Below, one piece after another: positions 16,350 to 23,615 of a stretch of DNA of 25,482 nucleotides. This DNA is from Marinilabilia sp. UBA5340 (GTDB lineage Bacteria; Bacteroidota; Bacteroidia; Bacteroidales; Marinilabiliaceae). Both the position numbers and the translations under genes were made by a program. The stretch covers positions 1-25,482 of the forward strand of contig DHQK01000208.1 of assembly GCA_002411085.1 (NCBI GenBank). The letters run 5' to 3'. The notes below the pieces were generated by a model. That model searched no databases, was not told the DNA's origin, and saw nothing but the letters and a program-made list of their open reading frames with translations. The stretch's first letter is position 1. Each line of letters starts with the position of its first letter.

Positions 16350-17429
16350 TTGAAAAAGATTGATTTTTACATACTAAAAAAGTTCCTGGGAACTTTCTTT
16401 TTTGCCATTCTTTTGATCCTGAGTATTTCAGTGGTTTTTGATTTGGCCGAAAAGATTGATGACTTTCTGGAGACCGATGCCCCGTTGAATGCCATCGTTT
16501 TTGACTATTATTTCAACTTTATCCCTTACTTCGCTAACTTGTTTACACCGCTGTTTGTTTTTATTGCGGTAATCTTTTTTACCTCCAAGATGGCTTATGA
16601 TACTGAAATTATTGCCATTCTTTCAAGCGGAGTAAGCTTTAAACGCTTGTTGTATCCTTATTTCCTGGGCGCTGCCATTCTCACAGCATTTTCTTATGTA
16701 ATGGGAGGATACATTATTCCCCCTGCTAACAAAGTGCGCATTGAGTTTGAGAATATTTATGTGAAGGAGATCAAAGAGACGGGGATGAGCAATATTCACA
16801 TGCAGATAGAACCCGGTTTGTTTATTTATATGCGTCGGTATTCTTCTTTTCGCGAACGTGGAGATGATTTTAGTCTGGAAAAAATTGAAGGGAAAGATCT
16901 GAAGTTTAAAATTACTGCCGAAAAGGTTTCCTACGACAGTACAGATGGTAAATGGATCTTTGAAGATTACATTCGTCGTGATTTTACGGAGGATGGCGGA
17001 ATGGTTATTACCAAAGGTGAAAAGATGGATACACTGGTGAATATGAAGCCTGCCGACTTTAAGGAGGAGCGAAAGTTTTTTGAAACCATGAGCAATCCCC
17101 AGCTTGAAGATTATATTGATGAACAACGAGAGCGTGGTGTTGGTAATATTGAGCCTTACCTGATAGAAAAGCACCGACGAATTGCTTCTCCTTTTTCTGC
17201 ATTTATTCTCACGCTCATCGGGGTTTCACTGGCTTCTCGTAAAACCCGTGGAGGAATGGGGGTTCATATAGGGGTTGGCATTGCCCTTAGTTTTTCGTAT
17301 ATTTTGTTTATGACTATCTCCACGACTTTTGCCATCAATGGCAATTTATCGCCCGTGATGGCCACCTGGCTGCCCAATATTGTTTTTGCCGCCATTGGTG
17401 TATTGCTTTATTACCGGGCACCCAAATAA
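16350..17429 (+). CDS. LptF/LptG-family permease of the lipopolysaccharide export system
   Basis: The 359-residue protein has the YjgP/YjgQ (LptF/LptG) layout: three N-terminal membrane segments (about 12-32, 50-75 and 98-123), a periplasmic jellyroll-like domain (about 130-270) and three C-terminal segments (about 278-296, 304-325 and 332-355). In the LptB2FG complex these subunits extract LPS from the inner membrane. Which of LptF or LptG it is cannot be settled here. The start is an unusual TTG at 16350: an in-frame TGA at 16329-16331 lies just upstream and the next ATG is far inside the first membrane region, so TTG is the only reasonable start (LKKIDFYILKKFL read as MKKI...). It follows tgt on the same strand. 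Confidence 0.92.
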   Translation: MKKIDFYILKKFLGTFFFAILLILSISVVFDLAEKIDDFLETDAPLNAIVFDYYFNFIPYFANLFTPLFVFIAVIFFTSKMAYDTEIIAILSSGVSFKRLLYPYFLGAAILTAFSYVMGGYIIPPANKVRIEFENIYVKEIKETGMSNIHMQIEPGLFIYMRRYSSFRERGDDFSLEKIEGKDLKFKITAEKVSYDSTDGKWIFEDYIRRDFTEDGGMVITKGEKMDTLVNMKPADFKEERKFFETMSNPQLEDYIDEQRERGVGNIEPYLIEKHRRIASPFSAFILTLIGVSLASRKTRGGMGVHIGVGIALSFSYILFMTISTTFAINGNLSPVMATWLPNIVFAAIGVLLYYRAPK

Positions 17430-17681
17430 GCCGTAGATGATAGTTTTATTGATACCCTGAAGCTCAACTTTTCCCGAAAATTCTGTTTCTGGCTTTTACA
17501 TCTTATTTGAAGGTCTAAATTTTAGTTGTTGTTTTTCAGGTGTTTGGGTGTTTGTGAGTTAAAATATTCAAATATTCGTGCATCACTTTAATGTAAAATT
17601 AGTAATTATGCACCCTGATTTTTTCAGCAGATTTATTTATTGAATCTTGACTGATAGGTGATTAACCAAAATTTTTTGTGT

Positions 17682-19226
17682 ATGTCATTAAAAAAGTACA
17701 TCCTTGACCTTCGGAAAAGGAGAGAAAAAGTACAGCAGGGAGGTGGCGAGAAAGCCATTGAAAAACAGACTGCAATGGGCAAGATGACAGCCCGTGAACG
17801 TATACTGGCCTTGCTGGACCAGGATTCTTTTACCGAGTATGACCTTTTTGTCGAGCACGAAGCCCGTGACTTTGGGATGGACAAAAAGCAATTACATGGT
17901 GATGGTGTGATTATCGGAACAGGAACCATTTATGGTGCTCCTGTTTGTGTTTTTGCCCAGGACTTTACCGTTGCCGGTGGTTCTTTGGGGCTTATGCATG
18001 CCCGGAAAATCACAAAAATTATGGACCATGCCCTGAAAATGAGGGTCCCCCTTATTGGAATCAATGATTCGGGTGGTGCTCGTATTCAGGAGGGTGTAAA
18101 TTCATTGGCAGGATATGGTGAGATTTTCTATCGCAATACCATTGCTTCCGGTGTGATACCGCAGATTTCTGTAATTCTTGGTCCCTGTGCCGGAGGTGCT
18201 GTTTATTCACCGGCCCTTACAGATTTCGTATTTACCGTTGACAACATCAGTAAGATGTTTATCACCGGTCCCAGTGTTATTAAAACTGTGCTGGGCGAAG
18301 AAATCTCTATGGAAGATTTAGGTGGTGCACGTGTGCATGCCGAGATTACCGGGAATGCTCACTTCTTTGCCAATAGTGAGATGGAATGTTTCGATCAGAT
18401 TAAGAAACTGATTACTTTCATTCCATGGAATAACAAGCAAAAGGCCAAAGCCTTCCCGCCGAAGCCTCCTAAGAGTAAGGTGAAAGTTGAAGATATCATT
18501 CCTTCAGATCCTAAGAATCCTTATGATGTGCGTGATGTCATCAAAGCCATTGTGGATGATTCTGACTTTTTTGAAATTCAGGAGCTTTTTGCGGCCAACA
18601 TTGTTATTGGTTTCGGCCGTATGGAGGGAGAAACTGTCGGTTTTGTGGCAAATCAGCCTTTGGTGCTTGCCGGTGTGCTTGATTGCGACAGTTCCGATAA
18701 AGCTGCCCGTTTTATCCGTTATTGCGATGCCTTTAATATTCCTATTATTACACTTGAGGACATGCCTGGTTACCTGCCGGGAATCGATCAGGAACATGCA
18801 GGGGTGATTCGTCACGGAGCCAAAGTGCTTTACGCTTATTCAGAAGCTACTGTGCCTAAGATTACCGTAATCCTGAGAAAAGCTTACGGTGGTGGTTATA
18901 TTGCCATGAACTCGCGTCACTTGCATGCCGACTTTATGTTTGCATGGCCTACAGCCGAAATTGCAGTGATGGGACCTGAGGGAGCTGCTAATATTATCTT
19001 TAAGAAAGAAATTGAGGAGGCCGACGATCCTGAAAAAATGCGTCAATTGAAGGTGCAGGAGTACAAGGAGAAATTTGCCAATCCTTATGTGGCTGCAGCT
19101 AAAGGTTACATCGATTCAGTAATTGAACCGGATGAAACCCGTAAAATGTTGTTGCATGCGCTTGAAGTGTCGGTGAGCAAAGAGGATCATCGTCCGGAGA
19201 AAAAACATGGAATTCCTCCATTTTAA
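17682..19226 (+). CDS. Acyl-CoA carboxylase carboxyltransferase (propionyl-CoA carboxylase beta / methylmalonyl-CoA decarboxylase alpha type)
   Basis: From ATG 17682 the protein has 514 residues starting MSLKKYILDLRKRREKV; an in-frame GTG at 17658 would add eight residues with no family match, so ATG is preferred. It is a crotonase-fold carboxyltransferase with two halves. Family motifs include GKMTARERILALLD, GGSLGLMHARKI, the oxyanion-type loop NDSGGARIQEGV in the N-half, and EDMPGYLPGIDQEHAGVIRHGAK and RKAYGGGYIAMNS in the C-half. The size and motifs fit propionyl-CoA carboxylase beta (PccB) or MmdA; these act on propionyl-CoA/methylmalonyl-CoA in the propionate pathway common in Bacteroidota. 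The biotin carrier gene follows 105 bases downstream. Direction of the reaction depends on partners that are not in the window. Confidence 0.92.
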   Translation: MSLKKYILDLRKRREKVQQGGGEKAIEKQTAMGKMTARERILALLDQDSFTEYDLFVEHEARDFGMDKKQLHGDGVIIGTGTIYGAPVCVFAQDFTVAGGSLGLMHARKITKIMDHALKMRVPLIGINDSGGARIQEGVNSLAGYGEIFYRNTIASGVIPQISVILGPCAGGAVYSPALTDFVFTVDNISKMFITGPSVIKTVLGEEISMEDLGGARVHAEITGNAHFFANSEMECFDQIKKLITFIPWNNKQKAKAFPPKPPKSKVKVEDIIPSDPKNPYDVRDVIKAIVDDSDFFEIQELFAANIVIGFGRMEGETVGFVANQPLVLAGVLDCDSSDKAARFIRYCDAFNIPIITLEDMPGYLPGIDQEHAGVIRHGAKVLYAYSEATVPKITVILRKAYGGGYIAMNSRHLHADFMFAWPTAEIAVMGPEGAANIIFKKEIEEADDPEKMRQLKVQEYKEKFANPYVAAAKGYIDSVIEPDETRKMLLHALEVSVSKEDHRPEKKHGIPPF

Positions 19227-19331
19227 CAGATAAAGGAGGCGTTGCGTGTAAGTAACAGCCATTTTAGTCCGGTTTCGCTTTGAGAAGACGGACTTGTGAA
19301 ATCATAGACTGGCCGGGGTTTACCGGAGATT

Positions 19332-19673
19332 ATGAATTTTAAATGTGCAATTATGAAGGACGATAATCAGGAACTGGTCGATTTTCAGATATTGAGTCTG
19401 AAATATAAAACCAGGCTGACCCGAAAATTTCAGGAGCGCAAGAAATATGAAGTGCCCAATCCTAAGGAGATAAAGTCTGTTATTCCCGGAACAGTGGTGG
19501 ATATTAAATCCAAAAAAGGACAGAAACTTAAGGAGGGTGACGTAATTCTTCTTCTTGAAGCCATGAAGATGGTGAATGAAATTCACATGCCTTTCGATGG
19601 CAAGATTAAAAATATCTTTGTTGAAAAGGGACAACGGATTTCTAAAAACTTTTTGATGATAGAAATAGAATAA
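19332..19673 (+). CDS. Biotin carboxyl carrier protein subunit (biotinyl domain)
   Basis: The 113-residue protein ends in a biotinyl/lipoyl domain (about 44-113) with the biotin attachment motif EAMKM; biotin is expected on K79. The flanking residues IPGTVVDIKSKKGQKLKEGD and MPFDGKI are typical of BCCP domains of acyl-CoA carboxylases and decarboxylases (MmdC/PccA C-terminus). The first 43 residues are basic and not recognised. It should carry CO2 to or from the carboxyltransferase encoded 105 bases upstream. No biotin carboxylase gene and no sodium-pumping decarboxylase beta subunit is next to it. An alternative ATG at residue 8 exists. Confidence 0.92.
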   Translation: MNFKCAIMKDDNQELVDFQILSLKYKTRLTRKFQERKKYEVPNPKEIKSVIPGTVVDIKSKKGQKLKEGDVILLLEAMKMVNEIHMPFDGKIKNIFVEKGQRISKNFLMIEIE

Positions 19674-19698
19674 TACCGATTTTTTTATCTCATAATAC

Positions 19699-19730
19699 AG
19701 GCCGGAAATATTTATGTTTCCGGCCTTTTT
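19699..19730 (+). terminator. Strong Rho-independent terminator after the biotin carrier gene
   Basis: A perfect 10-bp stem AGGCCGGAAA / TTTCCGGCCT (19699-19708 and 19717-19726) with an 8-base loop is followed by a run of T. It lies 25 bases after the stop codon and ends the carboxylase operon. Confidence 0.93.
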
Positions 19731-20140
19731 AGTGGTTTGTATCCAAACAATAGTTCGTTGAAATAAGCATTAATTCTGAGATGCAATGACGAAAAATTTT
19801 TATTATGAGAGTTTCGTCCATTGTGTGGGTGCTTGTGTTAATATTTTTGATTAAGTATTTGTTGTGGAGGATTTTGTTGCATCTGAGTTACTGTTTTTAG
19901 ATTGTTTTGGGAATAATGAGTTTACTGTAATTGTTGCTTATGTTGTTGATTCTTAGGTTTTCTGTAGGGTTGTTGCTTTTGGGGGATTGGGGGTAGTTGC
20001 AATTATATCAGTGGATTATGGGGGTTTCTTATTTAAAACATGTACAAATTGTCTTATTTAGACGGCTTTCTTTTTTTTAAAAGGAAAAAGCAGATAATTT
20101 TGTTTTTGAAAAATCATCTAATCATTAAAAAGAAAGAAAA
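19731..20140. other. 410-base non-coding gap upstream of the ferredoxin gene
   Basis: From about 19800 to 20040 the plus strand is markedly T- and G-rich and poor in C. A -7-like box TATTTTTG occurs at 19842-19849 with a TTG 18 bases before it, but it is about 290 bases from the ferredoxin ATG. A 31-codon frame coding for a hydrophobic peptide lies at 19805-19900 (separate entry). The last 40 bases before the ferredoxin are A-rich (AAAAAGAAAGAAAA), a normal Bacteroidota translation leader. Confidence 0.45.
19805..19900 (+). CDS. Possible 31-aa hydrophobic peptide (very tentative)
   Basis: ATG 19805 to TAG 19898-19900 encodes 31 residues: a short start MRVSS, then a hydrophobic stretch IVWVLVLIFLIKYLLW, ending in HLSYCF. 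It could be a single-pass membrane micropeptide. However, the surrounding sequence is T/G-rich, and such composition produces Leu/Val/Phe-rich frames by chance. No family, no clear promoter and no clear ribosome-binding context support it. Confidence 0.15.
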   Translation: MRVSSIVWVLVLIFLIKYLLWRILLHLSYCF

Positions 20141-20308
20141 ATGGCATACGTAATTAATGACGATTGTATTGCTTGCGGTACCTGCATTGATGAGTGTCCT
20201 GTAGATGCTATCGCTGAAGGTGAGATCTATAAAATTGATCCCGAATTGTGTACCGATTGTGGTTCTTGTGCTGATGTTTGCCCTACTGAGGCAATTCATC
20301 CTGCATAA
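20141..20308 (+). CDS. 2[4Fe-4S] ferredoxin, 55 aa
   Basis: I translated ATG 20141 to TAA 20306-20308. The 55 residues hold two classic clusters: C9-x2-C12-x2-C15-x3-C19-P and C37-x2-C40-x2-C43-x3-C47-P. It is acidic and starts MAYVINDDCIACGTC, as in clostridial-type low-potential ferredoxins. It should carry electrons in the cytoplasm for enzymes such as pyruvate:ferredoxin oxidoreductase, Rnf or hydrogenases, which suggests an anaerobic or facultative lifestyle; that is inference. It is a single gene with an A-rich leader and its own terminator. Confidence 0.97.
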   Translation: MAYVINDDCIACGTCIDECPVDAIAEGEIYKIDPELCTDCGSCADVCPTEAIHPA

Positions 20309-20323
20309 GGTTTTATAAAAGAC

Positions 20324-20370
20324 AAAAAAGCCTGTTTGTATATTTTGCAGACAGGCTTTTTTTGTTTTTT
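20324..20370. terminator. Bidirectional terminator between ferredoxin and the convergent fusion gene
   Basis: AAGCCTGT (20328-20335) pairs with ACAGGCTT (20351-20358); further TG/CA pairing is possible in the loop. The plus strand continues with a T-run to 20363 and the minus strand with a run of six T, so it can stop both converging transcripts. The fusion gene on the minus strand ends at 20372, within the right T-rich flank. Confidence 0.88.
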
Positions 20371-20371
20371 G

Positions 20372-21739
20372 CTAATTTGAGCGTGCCGCAATGACTTTGT
20401 CCATTCTTTCATCATGATCATCAGTGGGAATGCGCGATATTATCTGAAAAGGAAATGCAACGCCTACTTTAAAAGCCCTGGCAAGAAATGGCAATGTGCG
20501 GTCGTAATAACCACCTCCTCTGCCCAGCCGTTCTCCGTTTTTGGTGAAAGCCAGTCCCGGAACTACAGCCAAATCAATGGATTCCAGATCTGTGAATACC
20601 ATGCCTGTTGGTTCCTGAATGCCATAGGAATGGCCGGTCTCCAGTGATTCAATTCCACTATACTCCCGAAGCTCCAGGTGATCGCCTACCACTCGTGGCA
20701 GAATTATTTTCTTTTGTCTGCGATATTTTTCAATCAATTCGTGCGTGGGGACTTCATCGGGTAGTGACCAATATATGAATATGGTCTTGGCACGCTGAAA
20801 TTCTGGTAGTTCTTCAAGCTGTGCCATGGCATCCTGCCCGATGGTTTTGAGTTCATCTTCATTGTATCGATTTTTTTGACGCTTTATTTTTTTCCGCAGA
20901 ATTTTCTTTTCTCTTTTCATAGTCTGGTGATCTTCCTTTAGAGAAAGCTCGTAGAGATTTGATTGTCTGTCATCAAAAGCGTCATTGAAGGGGGTCATGC
21001 GTTTGTTGTTGGCATCCTCCAGATTGATATTAATGGTAAGTAGCTCTTCTTCTCTTTTGCCGGCCTTTAGCAGGAATTTTCCTTCGGGGTTCACCAGCAC
21101 TGACTGCCCTGTAAATGTAAGGTCTCTTTCCTGGCTCACACGGTTGGTGGTGGCTGTGAATATCCGGTTTGTTAATGCATATCCGGGCATGGCGTTCTGG
21201 CAATAGGGTAGTACCAGATTCGACGGATGACAAATAAGCTGAGCTCCCTTCAGTGCCATCAGGCGCCATGCTTCCGGGAACATCCAGTCAAAGCAAATAA
21301 GGATTCCAATGGTTCCGAAAGGAGTTTCAAAAACAGGCATTCCCCTGTTGCCTGTTTCGAAAAACAGTTTCTCCCGGTTGAAAAGGTGGATTTTACGGTA
21401 AAGTCCCTCTATCCTGTCAGGTCCCATGAGTACAGCACTATTATATAATAGGTTGCCTTCTCGCTCGTTGATTCCAGATACAAACCAGGTGTTCATTGAT
21501 CTTGCCTTTTCGGTCAGGAAATTAATGAAACGACTCTGATGAAGTGTTTCGGAGCAATTAAAAGCTTCCTCCCGGGAAGCAAAATTATATCCGGAGGATG
21601 CGAGTTCCGGTAAAACCATGATGTCGACATCATGGCAATCCTGCAACATTGCATCAATCTTCTGAATGTTTGTATTGATGTCTCCCAACACCGGGGCAAA
21701 CTGAAGAAGACCAATTTTTGTTTCTTTTGTTTTCTGCAT
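20372..21739 (-). CDS. Fusion: nitrilase-family amidohydrolase + 5-formyltetrahydrofolate cyclo-ligase
   Basis: One 455-residue frame joins two complete domains. Residues 7-265 are a carbon-nitrogen hydrolase with the catalytic triad E45 (LPELASSGYNF), K116 (YRKIHLF) and C149 (ILICFDWMFPEAWR). Residues 274-455 are a 5-formyl-THF cyclo-ligase (MTHFS/YgfA), which turns 5-formyl-THF into 5,10-methenyl-THF using ATP; its nucleotide/folate signature GRGGGYYDR is at 406-414, with LPRVV and YGIQEP before it. The junction reads LSLKEDHQTMKREKK with no stop. An internal ATG (20920-20918, residue 274) sits exactly where a free-standing MTHFS would start, so some separate MTHFS could be made. The nitrilase substrate is unknown; omega-amidase or deaminated-glutathione amidase (Nit family) are candidates. 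It follows gldB by 15 bases and is surely cotranscribed. Confidence 0.93.
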   Translation of the reverse strand: MQKTKETKIGLLQFAPVLGDINTNIQKIDAMLQDCHDVDIMVLPELASSGYNFASREEAFNCSETLHQSRFINFLTEKARSMNTWFVSGINEREGNLLYNSAVLMGPDRIEGLYRKIHLFNREKLFFETGNRGMPVFETPFGTIGILICFDWMFPEAWRLMALKGAQLICHPSNLVLPYCQNAMPGYALTNRIFTATTNRVSQERDLTFTGQSVLVNPEGKFLLKAGKREEELLTININLEDANNKRMTPFNDAFDDRQSNLYELSLKEDHQTMKREKKILRKKIKRQKNRYNEDELKTIGQDAMAQLEELPEFQRAKTIFIYWSLPDEVPTHELIEKYRRQKKIILPRVVGDHLELREYSGIESLETGHSYGIQEPTGMVFTDLESIDLAVVPGLAFTKNGERLGRGGGYYDRTLPFLARAFKVGVAFPFQIISRIPTDDHDERMDKVIAARSN

Positions 21740-21754
21740 ACGATCAGGTGATTG

Positions 21755-22759
21755 TCATGGACGGTAGCGAGCTTTGGAAAGTATCCGGTGAGGGTCGGTT
21801 TTCTGCATCATATCGCGAAAAGAAGCGTCGTCATGTTGTTCCATCCAGGATGTCATGAGCTGATATCCTAGAAAACGGCCTGTACGCCCAGGCGATTCCT
21901 GCCCAAAGAAGCTGGTGAAGGGCCCTTCGCCTACGTATTTACGAATCAGCATGGGGTCGGTGGAAAAAAGGTGTTTTTGTTCTACAATGCTGGCCCACAT
22001 AAATGATTCGTTTTTCCTGCACCATTCCATTTCTCTTTGAGAGTAACCAAAAAGCAGTGTGTCGGGAATTTCAGGGATGGTGCGTTTTACAAAATGCAGT
22101 ATTTTACCGTGATAAACCATTTGGCTGATCAGGTCATCAATGGAGTCATTGTACGCATATTCAGTCATGGCCAGAGCTTTCATTACATCCGGAACCACCA
22201 TCTCAGGTGTCATTTGGTTTCTCAAATACATCGGAGTCTCCAGCCATTGATAAAATATACAATCGCTTCCCAGATATTTTTCAACACTTACCGAAATCCA
22301 TCCTGAATCCACAACCATTGATTGATTAAATCCGGAGATGTGCAAATAAACATCCGGAACCTGGCGTTGAGGGTAGTAATATTTGTAATAGCGGAAAGCC
22401 TGTTCCAGCTCTTTTTTTAAGGACTTTTTGTCAGCGAATACAGTTCGGCAGGTATCAAATACCTCCTGGTTGGGTTGATAGGCAAGAAAACGCTTCATGT
22501 TGACCTGGAATTCATCAGAGTTTGGTGCCCCCACTCCAATAACTCCCTGGCTGTAGGCGCTGAGGTAGCTGCCATATTTTTGTTTTAATTCATCCAGGTT
22601 TCCCTCCACGCTGTCCGGGTTTATGGCAAACAGGTCTTCATAAAAAGGAATCAGCTGAAAATTAACATCAACTTGCGAAACATCCGGTGTATGGGAGGAG
22701 TGTTGACAACCAGCTGAAATTATGATGGATAAAAGAAACAGGAATTTTAAAAATCTCAT
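21755..22759 (-). CDS. gldB: Gliding motility-associated lipoprotein GldB
   Basis: The 334-residue protein has a lipoprotein signal (residues 1-18, lipobox ISAGC with Cys 18), so it is anchored to a membrane. The mature sequence matches GldB as I know it: an N-terminal FYEDLFAINPDSV region, KYGSYLSAYSQGVIGVG, YYPQRQVPDVYLHISGFNQS, and a C-terminal GPFTSFFGQESPGRTGRFLGYQ ... RYRP. GldB is needed for gliding and linked with the type IX secretion machinery in Flavobacterium; many non-gliding Bacteroidota also keep it. gldC, which follows gldB in flavobacteria, is absent; the nitrilase-MTHFS fusion follows instead. Confidence 0.88.
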   Translation of the reverse strand: MRFLKFLFLLSIIISAGCQHSSHTPDVSQVDVNFQLIPFYEDLFAINPDSVEGNLDELKQKYGSYLSAYSQGVIGVGAPNSDEFQVNMKRFLAYQPNQEVFDTCRTVFADKKSLKKELEQAFRYYKYYYPQRQVPDVYLHISGFNQSMVVDSGWISVSVEKYLGSDCIFYQWLETPMYLRNQMTPEMVVPDVMKALAMTEYAYNDSIDDLISQMVYHGKILHFVKRTIPEIPDTLLFGYSQREMEWCRKNESFMWASIVEQKHLFSTDPMLIRKYVGEGPFTSFFGQESPGRTGRFLGYQLMTSWMEQHDDASFRDMMQKTDPHRILSKARYRP

Positions 22760-22904
22760 ACTTGTTCAGTCTTTTCGGTGAAAGTGATTGTTTTGGTTTA
22801 TCTTTACCCTTATTTTTTTGGAATAATATGTGCTAAGATATTAATTTTAGACCGAATTGCAGCAGTGATTTTTGTCGCTGTTTTACCTGAAAAACGAAAA
22901 CCCT

Positions 22905-23558
22905 ATGAAGAGGATAGTGATAAGTCTGGGCCTTTTGCTTATTTTGGTTTTATCTGTGAAAGCCCAGGAGGCCAATAGTATTCGATTGTCTTTTGTTGTT
23001 GAACCTCAATTGTCTTGGCTGAAGCCGGATATCGATGGTGTGGAATCCCGTGGCAATGCCGGAGGCTACAACTTTGGTGTTGTACTTGATCGTTTTTTTG
23101 CTGATAATTATGCTTTTTCTACTGGTTTGACCATTAATACCACCGGGGGCAAGTTGACTTATACCGATGAAATTGAAGTGGGGGAAGGTGAGGTATTGCC
23201 GGATGATGTGGTTGTTGGTGATAGAGATTACAAATTGCGCTATATTGAAATTCCTGTGGGACTGAAGCTCCGATCTAATGATTTCAGAAGATCTAATATT
23301 TACGGTCGGTTTGGACTAACTCCCCAAATAAATATTGAAGCCCGGGATGGTAACGATAATACTATTAGCGATCAGGTTCGGCTGTTTGATTTGGGATACC
23401 ACCTGGGAGCGGGACTGGAATATTCTATCGGCGGAACAAACGCCCTGATGTTTGGTGTGGTATATCACAATGGGTTTACCGATATTACTGATGAACCTTA
23501 TTTCGACGACAAAACAACCCTCAACAGGCTCGTTTTTGAGATCGGCTTCATTTTTTAG
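22905..23558 (+). CDS. PorT-like outer-membrane beta-barrel protein
   Basis: From ATG 22905 the protein has 217 residues, with signal peptide MKRIVISLGLLLILVLSVKAQ. The TTG at 22872 would add 11 residues ahead of the signal peptide and is rejected. The mature part alternates amphipathic strands, with repeats such as RLSFVVEPQLSWLKPD, GYNFGVVLDRFFADNYAFSTGL, LRYIEIPVGLKLRSN, IYGRFGLTPQINIEA, LGAGLEYSIGG, and ends in a strand closing with F (RLVFEIGFIF), as expected for an outer-membrane barrel assembled by BAM. It resembles the PorT/outer membrane beta-barrel family (about eight strands). Function is unknown; it lies divergent from gldB and 57 bases before nadE. Confidence 0.85.
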   Translation: MKRIVISLGLLLILVLSVKAQEANSIRLSFVVEPQLSWLKPDIDGVESRGNAGGYNFGVVLDRFFADNYAFSTGLTINTTGGKLTYTDEIEVGEGEVLPDDVVVGDRDYKLRYIEIPVGLKLRSNDFRRSNIYGRFGLTPQINIEARDGNDNTISDQVRLFDLGYHLGAGLEYSIGGTNALMFGVVYHNGFTDITDEPYFDDKTTLNRLVFEIGFIF

Positions 23559-23560
23559 TT

Positions 23561-23584
23561 TGAGGAAACTTATGAAGTTTCTCA
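23561..23584 (+). other. Hairpin between the beta-barrel gene and nadE
   Basis: TGAGGAAACTT pairs with AAGTTTCTCA (one bulged G) around the loop ATG. No T-run follows directly, so it may only weaken read-through or protect the upstream message. Confidence 0.4.
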
Positions 23585-23615
23585 ATCCCAAGTGAAATTT
23601 TTAAAACAGAACTTT

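Noticed and set aside
17658..17681. GTG start for the carboxyltransferase gene
   Set aside because: The ATG at 17682 gives the family N-terminus; the extra eight residues are unsupported.
22872..22904. TTG start for the beta-barrel gene
   Set aside because: It would place 11 residues ahead of an ideal signal peptide that begins at ATG 22905.
23592..23615. GTG start for nadE
   Set aside because: The ATG at 23616 gives the standard MKLALVQLN start of the glutaminase domain.
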